This document shows positions 9,085-17,898 of a stretch of DNA of 29,484 bases, in pieces (the stretch's first letter is position 1; every line of letters begins with the position of its first letter). The notes beneath the pieces were generated by a model that was given only the letters and a program-made list of their open reading frames with translations, was not told the origin of the DNA and made no database searches. Source of the DNA: Mikrocytos mackini. Taxonomy: Eukaryota; Endomyxa; Ascetosporea; Mikrocytida; Mikrocytiidae. The translations under genes were made by a program, and so were the position numbers. The stretch spans positions 1 to 29,484 of the forward strand of contig JASNJN010000095.1 of NCBI GenBank assembly GCA_030180075.1, read 5' to 3'.

Positions 9085-9654
9085 TTAAAATATCGAGCAG
9101 TTCTTGTCTTTGTTCAACTTTTTGTACTTTTTTGGCAGCCCCGCTTGCATAACGCCGTTGAATATGTCACTGATGTTGGCGCCGGTCTTACTAGAACACT
9201 CCACATATTGGGTGCTGCCTATTTTGCTCTCTACTTTCCGGACGTCTTCGAGTGTAACGGCATCGTTTTTGTATTTGGGGTCGTTTTTTAGATCGCTCTT
9301 TGTTCCTACTAGCACGATGGGTTTTCCCGGATCGTACTCGCCCAACTCCTTGGACCAAGTTGCAATTACGTTGTCTAGACTTGACTTCTGTATTGTGCAA
9401 AAACAAATTATGTACACATCTGCATTATATGAGACCTTCCTAAGATGCTCGTACCCTTCCTGCCCCGCTGTGTCCCAAAGAGTAATATCTATGGGCGTGT
9501 TGTTGAATACATCTCTTCTGATGAAGTTCTCAAAAATGGTAGGCTTATAGTTCTCTGTGAACTTGTTGTCAACATATCGCGTGAGTATAGCTGTTTTTCC
9601 GGTGGCTCCGTCCCCCGTGATGACCACCTTTAGCTCATATTTGGATCGCGTCAT
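9085..9654 (-). CDS. Rho-family small GTPase
   Basis: 189 residues, a full-length Rho-type GTPase: a GTP-switched regulator of actin, polarity and vesicle traffic. The P-loop GDGATGKT is at 14-21. The switch I effector loop YKPTIFENF has the Mg-binding Thr39, close to the Rho consensus. Switch II is WDTAGQE, with catalytic Gln65. The base-recognition motifs are TKSD at 118-121 and CSSK at 153-156. A short Rho-insert-like segment follows. The C-terminus is basic and ends in the CaaX box CSIF, where a final Phe favours geranylgeranylation, so the protein should be membrane-bound. The AAATTT motif lies directly upstream of the ATG. RHO1, CDC42 and RAC subtypes cannot be separated safely by eye. 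Confidence 0.95.
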   Translation of the reverse strand: MTRSKYELKVVITGDGATGKTAILTRYVDNKFTENYKPTIFENFIRRDVFNNTPIDITLWDTAGQEGYEHLRKVSYNADVYIICFCTIQKSSLDNVIATWSKELGEYDPGKPIVLVGTKSDLKNDPKYKNDAVTLEDVRKVESKIGSTQYVECSSKTGANISDIFNGVMQAGLPKKYKKLNKDKNCSIF

Positions 9655-9669
9655 AAAAATTTAAAATTT
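9655..9669 (-). promoter_or_regulatory. AAATTT-type start-proximal motif of the Rho GTPase gene
   Basis: On the minus strand AAATTTTAAATTTTT abuts the ATG of the Rho GTPase. Very similar tracts precede the get3 ATG and the C2H2 ORF ATG. This looks like a start-proximal transcription or initiation signal of this genome; the function is inferred from recurrence only. Confidence 0.5.
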
Positions 9670-9827
9670 GTTTTGTTTTGGAATTATTTTAACTAAAGCT
9701 GGAGTCGCGGGTCCAATACACGTAGCTATAACAGTATTGTTCAAATAGCCAATTTAAATTTCATTCACACCAATAACTTAAGATTTATTTATTAGCCACG
9801 ATTTCTGACTTAATTCTTTTCTATACA

Positions 9828-10835
9828 TTAGTTTATAAACTCACCAAGTTTTTCCAGGTTAGAAGGTCCTCTAACTTCGAAGTCCATCACAGGTATCTTT
9901 ACAAGTTTAAACTCATCGCCATACAAGATGTCAAACTGTTCAATGAACGACTTGTGAATCTTTCCTCTCACATTGCAAGTCTTACAACTACCCCCACTTA
10001 TAATCTGGTTTATAATTATCATATCACAGCCTATGCCATGCTTTTTTACGCCCTGTATTAGCCGCTCTGTCTCGTACAATGATAACATCTCGGGTATGCT
10101 GACACAAATGAAGGTTGTTAGTTCGTGGTTAGTGAATACTTTCTTTATCTCGCCAATCGACGTCTTTATATTCCTCAATTTGGCGAACATGTTTCCGTCG
10201 GCTAAGTCGAGCAAATCCCCGGTTGGATCGCCTTCATTGTTATTGGCCAAGTTGGTGGATTGGGTGAATGTCTTCAACAAAGAAAAAATAGGCCCAAGGC
10301 TACTCTCTAGTTTAAGCACCTCTTCTATCCCCGCATCGAGTGTAGCAGGTAAACTTAGGAACTTCAGAGTGTGTCCTGTTGGAGCCGTGTCGAATACAAT
10401 CTTGTCATACTCGTCGAGACTCTTGTCTGACATTAGAATATGGAAGGTAACCGCTTCGTCTATCCCTGGAAATCCGGAAAGTACTTTTCGTAAAATACCT
10501 TTGTTCGGGGTTTTTTCTGCACTAAAGCCTGTTTCTATACTATTCGGAAGCTGACTTCCTGTCGAAGATGAAAATAGCCCGGATACAGCACGAGAAGGGT
10601 CGATCTCTATACATGACAGATTGTCTATATCTTTGACCTTCTGTGGTAGATGTCCAAATTTCTGCCCAAAAGCATCGGACAAGTTGTGTGCTGGGTCTGT
10701 AGAAATCAAAAGTACTTTATGGGTCTTCGAAGCTAGCGCAAGAGCTATTGCACATGAGCTAGACGTTTTGCCAACACCTCCTTTACCTCCAACAAATAAC
10801 CATCTCTTCTTGGAAAGTTCATCAATGTTTCCCAT
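9828..10835 (-). CDS. GET3: Get3/ArsA-type ATPase, tail-anchored protein targeting
   Basis: 335 residues against about 354 in yeast Get3. It is the cytosolic ATPase dimer that captures tail-anchored membrane proteins and delivers them to the ER. The deviant Walker A motif GGKGGVGKT is at 16-24. The switch I motif STDPAHNLSDAF has the hydrolysis Asp47. The DTAPTGHTLKFLSLP A-loop is at 149-163. The zinc-binding CxxC (Cys284, Cys287) that joins the dimer is kept, which separates Get3 from bacterial ArsA. The methionine-poor client-binding region (about 165-230) is diverged, as usual. The ATG at 10835 follows an AAATTT-type motif. It lies 173 bases upstream of the Rho GTPase gene on the same strand. 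I see no other GET component in the window. Confidence 0.95.
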   Translation of the reverse strand: MGNIDELSKKRWLFVGGKGGVGKTSSSCAIALALASKTHKVLLISTDPAHNLSDAFGQKFGHLPQKVKDIDNLSCIEIDPSRAVSGLFSSSTGSQLPNSIETGFSAEKTPNKGILRKVLSGFPGIDEAVTFHILMSDKSLDEYDKIVFDTAPTGHTLKFLSLPATLDAGIEEVLKLESSLGPIFSLLKTFTQSTNLANNNEGDPTGDLLDLADGNMFAKLRNIKTSIGEIKKVFTNHELTTFICVSIPEMLSLYETERLIQGVKKHGIGCDMIIINQIISGGSCKTCNVRGKIHKSFIEQFDILYGDEFKLVKIPVMDFEVRGPSNLEKLGEFIN

Positions 10836-10837
10836 TT

Positions 10838-10856
10838 TTAAAATTTAAATTTTTTT
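10838..10856 (-). promoter_or_regulatory. AAATTT-type start-proximal motif of GET3
   Basis: On the minus strand AAATTTAAATTTTAAAA lies 1-3 bases upstream of the ATG. It matches the tract at the Rho GTPase and C2H2 ORF starts. Its position against the ATG implies a very short 5' untranslated region if it is a promoter element. Confidence 0.5.
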
Positions 10857-10951
10857 ACCAAACTCATTATTCAGCTTATATAAAGTTAATATCACCCCCT
10901 ATGTTAACATATTGCTGCACCAATGATGACATTCTTTTTCCAATAAAAAAT

Positions 10952-12016
10952 TTAATCAATTAAATACTTTACAGCTTCATCTTCGATTTCTTTATTATTA
11001 GCGGTGAACAGGATCCCACATTTTGGTACTTCTAATTTCTCTTTATTTGAAACAATCTTTCCATTTTCAAACAAACATTCCAGCTCCATATAGAGTGTTC
11101 TATTAGTCACGAAATACATATATGGAAACTTTTCCTGCAATTCATCTCTTATACTCTTCTTCAAATAAACGAGGCTGTTTTTCAAATATTCCTGTTCCAC
11201 GTTAAAAGATTCAGCCAATTTAACCATCATCTCAATTTCTCTTTCTTTCAATACAAAGTTGTAATTCATATTTTCTCTCTTGTAAATGATCCACACCAAA
11301 CCCATCACATAAACACATAAAAATTGTATCTCGGTATTCAAATCGATGGTTAATATATTGTGAATAATGTGACATTTATTAATGAGTTCATTTCGATCTC
11401 TTTCATTAACTATTCCAAATAAACAGGCACTTTGGTTCACGAAGATTTCCAAAGAAGAACCAAAGTCTGCGAACTTAAGCCTGCTTTTCTTTACAATGAA
11501 ATTCTCTAATTCAAAATAGTATTTTCGTGTTGTTTTACAATCTACGCCCAGACCTTTGCATGTATTTATGAACGAATTTATCGAATTGTCATCGGAGTTG
11601 TTCTTTGTAATCAGAGCAAATGCCGCTTGGATAAAATTGGTTTGGTTTATCCGTATGTTTGGGATTTGTTTGATCTTATGTTCTTTGTATGATCTGTAAA
11701 GCGATAGGACTTGTTCAGTAAAGCAATTTTTCAGAGACAATTCGCACGCCATGATTTTGGTTTTCTTCCGTACAGATTGAAGTTTGAACTTGTCGATCCC
11801 GCTGTTGCTTTGGTTGTAAGACTGACGATTGGAGTACCGTTTATAATTTTGGGACGAATATAATGAACTTAACAGCTTCTGTTCGTAAGTTTGGAAATTC
11901 TGCTCAGTAAAGGACTGTGTACCGGCTATAAGACAGGCACAGTCTTCACAGTATTTATTATTCGTTTCAAAATCAACCGTGAGCTTTATTCCTTCGCACT
12001 CAGGGCAAGAGATCAT
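10952..12016 (-). CDS. TFIIB/BRF1-like transcription factor
   Basis: 354 residues. An N-terminal zinc ribbon is plain: Cys4-x2-Cys7 and Cys23-x2-Cys26 with 15 residues between the pairs, the spacing of TFIIB, BRF1 and Rrn7. The rest is helical and could form two diverged cyclin folds (about 95-185 and 195-290), with elements such as NFIQAAFALITK and ELINKCHIIHNIL. Such proteins bridge TBP on DNA to an RNA polymerase. The sequence is too diverged for a canonical TFIIB, so I lean to BRF1 (Pol III) or an Rrn7-like (Pol I) factor, without proof. The start at 12016 puts the ribbon at residue 4, as in the family. An AAATTT tract lies about 15 bases upstream. It is on the same strand as, and 116 bases upstream of, GET3. 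Confidence 0.7.
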   Translation of the reverse strand: MISCPECEGIKLTVDFETNNKYCEDCACLIAGTQSFTEQNFQTYEQKLLSSLYSSQNYKRYSNRQSYNQSNSGIDKFKLQSVRKKTKIMACELSLKNCFTEQVLSLYRSYKEHKIKQIPNIRINQTNFIQAAFALITKNNSDDNSINSFINTCKGLGVDCKTTRKYYFELENFIVKKSRLKFADFGSSLEIFVNQSACLFGIVNERDRNELINKCHIIHNILTIDLNTEIQFLCVYVMGLVWIIYKRENMNYNFVLKEREIEMMVKLAESFNVEQEYLKNSLVYLKKSIRDELQEKFPYMYFVTNRTLYMELECLFENGKIVSNKEKLEVPKCGILFTANNKEIEDEAVKYLID

Positions 12017-12241
12017 TGGATTTTATTTTCAAATTTCTGAGTTTCTGCATCTTTTATTCGTCCTATGCATCTTTTAACCCAGAATTCACCAGCTATTGTC
12101 AGCTTAATGTTTTATTGTTACTATAAGCGAGTATACCATTCAGAAGGGCAATTTAACATTTGAGAGCAGAAATTCAAACTTTTATTTTTGACAAATACGT
12201 TTAATAGTTTAGTTATTCTCTTAATTACTTTAAAACTCTCG

Positions 12242-13003
12242 TTAGTTCATTTGTCCAATTTTCACCATCGCTCCGTCCTCTGCCAACTTGTCGACAATTG
12301 GGTCCAACACATTTGAGAACAGTGTATAACAAAGTTTAACCCTCGCCAGACCTCCTTCTTTTTTTCCTTTAACGTCTACGCTTGCGCCTAAATGCTCAAA
12401 GTAGAAGTTGAACAGGTGTTTAGCTTTATCGTCAGCCTTTAAATCGTACCATGAATTAAAGCTGTTGTTCGACAGTTTGGCGAACTCTTTATGCTTGTAG
12501 GTTCCCTGGGCTGTTGCGTGGAGTTGTCCCGCGGGGTCATTGAATTTCGCCTTTATGTAATCAATCTCCTCGGCGAATGTATAAAAGTAAAGCGCCCCGG
12601 CGAACGGGAAGAGGCGCTCGGGCTTCAAGTAGTCTTTCTTATCCTTCTTCTTATCATTGATTTTCTTCATATGATCCAGAATAGCCGTGGTAGACAGTGC
12701 AGTTGCAGAAGGGTCGTCCTTGTTCTTATCCCCGTCGTTGATCTTCAGAATGACTTGGTTGCAAAATGCGAACCACGCTGCCGAATCCTTACCTACCTTG
12801 TTGGACTTAGAGTTGTATATCTCTGAAAACAAATCGATGCTTGTAGACCAAAATTTAGCATATGGTTTCATCTTGGAGACTACTATAACTACAACCAAAA
12901 GTACGAAGATCGAAATCAATAAAATACCGCCTAGTATAAAACACATCATAGAAATCTTGCGCTTGCGTGCTTGTTTGGCTGCTAGAGCTTGTGAGTCGTG
13001 CAT
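12242..13003 (-). CDS. Putative type II membrane protein
   Basis: 253 residues, family not recognised. A short basic N-terminus (KQARKRK) is followed by one long hydrophobic span at about 17-43, so the expected topology is N-terminus inside and a 210-residue soluble domain in the lumen or outside. That domain is rich in Lys and Asp (KINDKKKDKKDY, NDGDKNKDD), with aromatic motifs such as FPFAGALYFYTFAEE and LFNFYFEHLG. There are only two cysteines outside the membrane region. No catalytic motif was seen. It lies head to head with the gene at 13487 across 483 bases. It is probably lineage-specific. Confidence 0.82.
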   Translation of the reverse strand: MHDSQALAAKQARKRKISMMCFILGGILLISIFVLLVVVIVVSKMKPYAKFWSTSIDLFSEIYNSKSNKVGKDSAAWFAFCNQVILKINDGDKNKDDPSATALSTTAILDHMKKINDKKKDKKDYLKPERLFPFAGALYFYTFAEEIDYIKAKFNDPAGQLHATAQGTYKHKEFAKLSNNSFNSWYDLKADDKAKHLFNFYFEHLGASVDVKGKKEGGLARVKLCYTLFSNVLDPIVDKLAEDGAMVKIGQMN

Positions 13004-13486
13004 TATTTTTTTGTCGAATTTCAGAATTTTAAAAAGTAAATTTCACTGAGAATTTAAGAAAATGAGAAATGCTCACTTTAGGATGTTTTGTTGGATATAC
13101 CTTCTTAATAATCCCTATAAAACACATAGTGTTCATAAATATCGAATTTGGGCAAATTTGATCAAATTCACATTCCAAAAGGCATTTAACGTGCTTGGAT
13201 TGGCCATTTCCACCCATTTTCTAACACTATAACACAATTCAAACTTATTGGCAAAAATAATGGAATATCCACTATCTAAAAAGCTACATTCAAAAAACAT
13301 TAAAATTAATGTGAACAAAACATATATTTCTTCAATAAATTAAAACACTTTTAAATTTAAATCTCATCGACTAATGTAATCTGATAAGAGTTTACAAATT
13401 CTTGTATTGTGATATGCTCTACAATTAATAGCCACAAAATAGGCCTTACTAAATCTCTAAAACTGGTTTTAAGTCTACTTTTTTAA
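13004..13486. other. Divergent intergenic region
   Basis: Between two head-to-head genes. It holds TTAAATTTAAAT at about 13350-13362, similar to the start-proximal motif at other genes but more than 100 bases from the plus-strand ATG, and a TTTTAAA directly before ATG 13487. On the minus side AAATTTACTTTTTAAAATT lies 15-45 bases before the ATG at 13003. The open frames within it show no family features. Confidence 0.5.
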
Positions 13487-15223
13487 ATGTACAGTAAACA
13501 TTTGTATTTTGTGGTTCTTCTGCGTCTCTTAGAATGGGTTAGGGCGATGAGTAGAGAGTATAAAGACAATTATGCATTCAGATGCTTTACAACCAACGTG
13601 TTAGAGTATTCCAAAGGACTCGGGGACAGTGAAGGGTATGTTCGATTGGTAAAAACTGAGCACGCACTAGATCATGGTCTTCTCATAGATATTGAGTTCT
13701 CAAGTACGCTATTTCTGGCTAATCTGAAGAATAGCGTTGGGTATGTGGTGAACATTGCGAAATTCGAACTGCCTAATAAGGATCCTCCTTATGACTCAAG
13801 CAAGCCCCTGTTGTCTACCAAAGAAGTTATTTCAGACTTTGAAAATTTTAAATTTATAACTCAAAAGAAATACCAAAAACTGTTGAATATAGAAATCCCA
13901 TACAACATCGACCATTATAAATTCGAACGTGTTCTAAGGAAACATACCGAAAATGATTTAAAAGCATCGGTGTGGTCTAGAGATCCAAACACAACAAACT
14001 CTCAAACCTCCTCGAAAGTACACCTTTTCATAGATTTACGGTTCCTATTCCCTATTGATATGTGTTATAAACCGGGTAAATGCACAAACAAGAAAAATAT
14101 ACTGAAACTATTGTCCAAATTTTCGTTTAAAAGGGACATGGGGCTTATTTATGACGGGAAAACAGGAAAATTATCTCCCACTCATCGTCACATGTCCCAA
14201 GTGTTATCTTCTGATAAGGTTGGTATCAAATGCGTCGAAAGACTTCCACCTGGAAAGAAGTACACCCTTTCACATTTCCTTCCTGAAAAAGAACTGAAAG
14301 AACACACAACCAATTTTGAGTACATGGTTGGGTTCTTTGAAAAGTGGTTTGTTTACAGGGCTAAGGACTTTAAAATGGAAACTGGATTATTGACAATAAA
14401 ATTGGGCAACCTTACTTTGTGTAATCCAAGACTTACTTTAGAATTAATTAAAGCGGATTTGGAACGGTTCATCTATCGCTACGAAGGGGACAAGAATGAT
14501 CACAGAAAACTATTACAATCTTATCAACAATTTCTGACTAAGTTGAGTGGAATATTAGATTTAAACGTATTAGACAGGGAATATTTACGCGCGGTTAAAA
14601 GATATAATCCAGATTTATCATGGATCAACATTTTAAACAAAGAAGGGATGAATTTAAAAACAATATCAGAATGCAGGGGCTTCATATTGAACTGTATTAA
14701 AGAAGCAAGATTTATAATTGATCAATCCATTGAAGATATTGACTGTGAAACTAAGAAGCCGATTTATAAAAAAAGGGTTCCTATTGTCAGAACTTTGGAT
14801 TATTTTCTCACTTTCGGGGATCAGATTCTTGTGTTGTTTCTGTTTGATGAAAACACTGAAAAATATATTTTTGGGAATGAAAATGTAAGCAGAACGAGTG
14901 ACATGCGCTGGATATTCGATTTGAAATGGCATAAAACCAAAATGATAAAAGAAAACTGGGAAATAAACAAACCCAATGTCTTTAGATATTTTTTAGAAAT
15001 TTTTAGAAATTACTACTGGGTGAGAAATCTTAATGGACTTCTAGATTATATTGATTATGCGAAAATCAGATATATAAATCAAGTTAAAGATGGAGAAGAG
15101 GAAAACAGAATTGTTGATATAATTCTAAAAGGAGAACAATATAAATCTTTTGATAACCTCGAAAACGTGAAAAGGTGCAATGGAAAATTTTGTGGTTCAG
15201 TGAAAATATACTTGAGAAATTAG
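13487..15223 (+). CDS. Large putative secreted protein, unknown family
   Basis: 578 residues, the longest intact frame in the gene island. The N-terminus HLYFVVLLRLLEWV is hydrophobic and could be a signal peptide cleaved near residue 20, where a second Met (MSREYKDN) offers an alternative cytosolic start. No later membrane span is apparent. Two Cys pairs lie about 20 residues apart (MCYKPGKC; near the end CNGKFC). The rest is rich in Lys, Asn and Leu, with likely helical segments. I recognise no enzyme motif. TTTTAAA directly precedes the ATG and AATAAA follows the stop at about 15236. Uninterrupted length and the conserved-looking start signal support a real gene. It may be a host-exposed lineage-specific protein; that is inference. 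Confidence 0.83.
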   Translation: MYSKHLYFVVLLRLLEWVRAMSREYKDNYAFRCFTTNVLEYSKGLGDSEGYVRLVKTEHALDHGLLIDIEFSSTLFLANLKNSVGYVVNIAKFELPNKDPPYDSSKPLLSTKEVISDFENFKFITQKKYQKLLNIEIPYNIDHYKFERVLRKHTENDLKASVWSRDPNTTNSQTSSKVHLFIDLRFLFPIDMCYKPGKCTNKKNILKLLSKFSFKRDMGLIYDGKTGKLSPTHRHMSQVLSSDKVGIKCVERLPPGKKYTLSHFLPEKELKEHTTNFEYMVGFFEKWFVYRAKDFKMETGLLTIKLGNLTLCNPRLTLELIKADLERFIYRYEGDKNDHRKLLQSYQQFLTKLSGILDLNVLDREYLRAVKRYNPDLSWINILNKEGMNLKTISECRGFILNCIKEARFIIDQSIEDIDCETKKPIYKKRVPIVRTLDYFLTFGDQILVLFLFDENTEKYIFGNENVSRTSDMRWIFDLKWHKTKMIKENWEINKPNVFRYFLEIFRNYYWVRNLNGLLDYIDYAKIRYINQVKDGEEENRIVDIILKGEQYKSFDNLENVKRCNGKFCGSVKIYLRN

Positions 15224-15640
15224 CTTAGTTTTGGAATAAATAATTTCTAAGGGTAAATTAAATATAACTATATAACCTAATTCAATTTCATAACATAACG
15301 TCCAAAAAGTTAATTACTTAATATTAATTTTTTGAAATTTACTGTCCCGCCTTGTTGTAAATATCAGTGATGGACAATAGTCAATTTTTTTGACTAATTA
15401 TAGACGTTTGCGAAATTATTTATAAGGAAATCGAACAAATTTTATTTTGGACAAAATTTTTGTGTTGGTTTAAATACCTCGACTACAAAGAAAATTTTTT
15501 ACAAGGGATCCTTAGAAAATATGGAAGTAACTTTTTTAAAAAAATATATTCGAAATATTACTTAAATGTTTAACATTTTTTCTGAATTATAAATAATAAT
15601 AAAGGGAAAAGTTAAAATAATACAACAAATAAGTATCAGC
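15224..15640. other. No gene seen
   Basis: About 400 bases of very A+T-rich sequence downstream of the 578-residue gene. It holds an AATAAA near 15236, a plausible poly(A) signal, and nothing else that I can identify. Confidence 0.5.
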
Positions 15641-15644
15641 TAAT

Positions 15645-16058
15645 TCATATAAATAATTCATTATATTTACACTCAGTCTCCATAGTCTCATCGTCTTAGT
15701 TGTCCCCAATTTAAAGAATACCACTTTAGTAGAAAAATTACTGCTGAAATTTACCCATTCTTTGGAGTGTTTGATAGTAATAATGAAAGAACCATTCTCC
15801 GAGAAAACAATCAAATTGAGTTGTTTATGTTTAGCGAAATTTATAATCTCGCATCATCACTCAACAGAACCGAAGATGCTTTCTATTCTATACGTGTCAA
15901 TTCCATCCCGGGTCACCAAATTTTGAGAGTGGTTTACTCTGTCATGTCTGAACCCCATTCTATTTAGTATGTCATAGGTTCTGGGATAATCCGTTGTAAT
16001 ATTGTTCCTTCATATCACCTAATTCCTTATGAATGATAGCTAGCACATCACGGCTCAT
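15645..16058 (-). pseudogene. Merlin/IS1595-type DDE transposase remnant
   Basis: The minus strand from 15996 to 15860 reads as one block containing TTDYPRTYD, then HDRVNHSQNLVTRDG, then TYRIESIFGS. That is the C-terminal catalytic signature of ISXO2-like (IS1595/Merlin) transposases: an Asp in a TD...Y context, the VNHS.NFV motif, and IES with the last catalytic residue. A +1 shift just upstream, at about 15997-16058, gives SRDVLAIIHKELGDMK, which fits the helix before the second Asp. A stop at 15857-15859 follows the IES block. In-frame sequence continues to about 15645 but is not clearly family-like. The N-terminal half and TIRs were not found. It is a dead fragment. Confidence 0.7.
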
Positions 16059-16346
16059 TTTGATTTCTTCACAAGTTTATGATTTTCGTAAAGTTTTTGG
16101 TGTTTCCACAAATTAGTATCTAAAGCAAAACAGCCCGTGGTTTTTCGGATGTTTAAACGTACTTTTAATAAGTTTTAGCAAAAAACCTGTTATAGGCTTT
16201 TCAAAAAAATCACCGAAAAGTCTGATTTTCCTTCAAGTTTTTTGGTATGCTCAAAATTCGACGGGAATCCATTTTTGAACCTAAAACTTATATATTCGAT
16301 TAATACTCGTTTAGTGAATCAAAACTTACGCAAATAATGTTTAAAG

Positions 16347-16703
16347 CAGAGTTGAGAATTTTGCCTAAATTCAGAACCCGACTCGACCCGCCTAGCCTTT
16401 GGGTCGGGCGGGTCGGATAGGAAATTTTAAAGAATTTCTCTACTAACAATTAATTTTGCCAATTTAATGATATTCAAAAAGAACGATTCAGAGCTCGGAA
16501 ATTATATGTTTTAACTTTTTTTCATCCTATAATCAAATACTAGAGTAAATTAACTATTCAATAAATCAAATTACGTAAATATAAAGTGTAAATTTGTAAA
16601 ATGGTGCATATTTTTTAAAATGCATCCATGTGAGAGTTTTAGCGTTTTTTTGACTTTCTTCCGCCCGAACCCGACCCGAACAGGTCGGGAATTCTCAACT
16701 CTG
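16347..16703. mobile_element. hAT-type MITE, 357 bp
   Basis: TIR CAGAGTTGAGAATT at the left (16347) and its complement AATTCTCAACTCTG ending at 16703. The 8-bp flanks GTTTAAAG and GTTTATAC agree at 6 of 8 positions, as for an aged hAT target duplication. Subterminal G+C-rich blocks (GGGTCGGGCGGGTCGG near 16401 and CCCGAACCCGACCCG near 16663) stand out from the A+T background and are typical of hAT elements. No coding capacity. Confidence 0.82.
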
Positions 16704-16932
16704 GTTTATACTTTAAATGTATATCTAATATATTTCCGTTGCTATGTTTATTTCAAGACATCGCATGGCGTAATTCAGATTTCAAAGAACGTTAAATTTT
16801 GTAATTGTCAGAATATAAATGTCGGCACTATGACCGGGCCTTCGCCATCTAGACTGGTTGTCCTTATATGGCGGTGAGAAATGATTGTTGTTTTTTGACA
16901 TGTTATGGAAGAACAAGGGCTATAAATCGTCA
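16704..16932. other. No gene seen
   Basis: Sequence between the hAT MITE and the inverted minisatellite. A moderately G+C-rich patch near 16825-16880 (ACCGGGCCTTCGCCATCT) hints at further transposon debris, but no motif was recognised. Confidence 0.4.
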
Positions 16933-17016
16933 CCCCACATTTTCTTCCATTTCCCACACGTTCTTCCATTTCCCACACTTTCTTCCGATTCCCACACTTT
17001 CTTCCAATTCCCACAC
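16933..17016. repeat. 19-bp minisatellite, locus 2 (inverted)
   Basis: Four units of the form TTCTTCCATTTCCCACACG, the complement of the unit at 6211-6269 and 17618-17664, with point variants (ATTT, GATT, AATT). The sequence on the left, CGTCACCCCACATT, is the complement of the TGTGGGGTGGCG that borders locus 1, so some flank is shared too. Confidence 0.88.
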
Positions 17017-17346
17017 TCAGATCAATTTTATCATGGTTTTTACCAGAAACACTGAAAATAATGCCATCCCATGGCTACATACTCACATTAGCCCCATATT
17101 GTGCATATTTAACATTTTCGGTGAGTACTCTAGTATAGGTTTTTTCAAAATTTAAAAATGGTTTTTTGAGTTTTTTCCGAGNCTNACGAACAACAAAATA
17201 CATTGAATATCGGCCAATTATTGCATATTATCTGTTTACTGAATAAATATAAGCATATTTACATGGTTGAATAACCGACTACGTACTCACATTACAGTGA
17301 CTTTTAAGTTGATTTTTATCACTAAATATGGCATGTGGGAATAAAT
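17017..17346. other. No gene seen
   Basis: A+T-rich spacer with two Ns (near 17183-17186). Two similar stretches, CTACATACTCACATTA at about 17075 and CTACGTACTCACATTA at about 17279, suggest a small decayed duplication. No coding signal. Confidence 0.4.
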
Positions 17347-17617
17347 TATATTAAATTTTAAAGATAATTTTTGAAAATTATTACAAATATATTAGGTTAT
17401 GAAAGCTGGGAAGTCGATTTTACACAATAATATGACTTAATTGCTTTAAATTTTCATATTATCAAAATTGGGAACGCGCTTGTAATATTCAAGAATATAG
17501 CGTGGAGTTTCGTATTGACCGATCTAAATAGTCTCAATCTCTGAGAAATATCGTCATACATCGGTTAGGATGTGTGAAACACCATAAAACCACCAGCATA
17601 CATGCTAAAGTGAACGA
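17347..17617. repeat. Dispersed repeat A, copy 2
   Basis: Second copy of the repeat at 5943-6210, in the same orientation, and like it ending in the 19-bp minisatellite. Upstream DNA differs at the two loci, which sets the left boundary at TATTAAATTTTAAAG. Confidence 0.75.
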
Positions 17618-17664
17618 TCGTGGGGGTTGGAAGATAGTGTGGGAATCGGAAGAAAGTGTGGGAA
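17618..17664. repeat. 19-bp minisatellite, locus 3
   Basis: About two units (GTGTGGGAATCGGAAGAAA and a partial). It is followed by unrelated sequence, not by the Gag fragment seen after locus 1. Confidence 0.8.
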
Positions 17665-17810
17665 ACAAGATTCCAGCCGGGAGATACTCCCGGCCATTAA
17701 GCGTCATATAGGCCAGGAGAACGTCCGTAAGGATCAAAAATAGAGCGTTTTGGTCAAAATCGCGTATTAGGTGGACCGGAAGCCGGGTTTAATAGGGTGA
17801 TGCGATATTA
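17665..17810 (-). pseudogene. Unidentified coding fragment beside the minisatellite
   Basis: G+C-richer stretch. On the minus strand it reads openly through NALFLILTDVLLAYMTLNGR and EYLPAG before entering the minisatellite. It also contains the hairpin GCCGGGAG/CTCCCGGC at about 17673-17693. It may be a retroelement piece by analogy with the Gag fragment in the same relative place at locus 1, but no family was recognised. Confidence 0.3.
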
Positions 17811-17898
17811 AAAGGAAAATTTTTACGTAAAATCTCGATACACTCAAATTTTACTATTATAAAACATGTTTTTGTTATTTATGTTTATTCATATGTGT

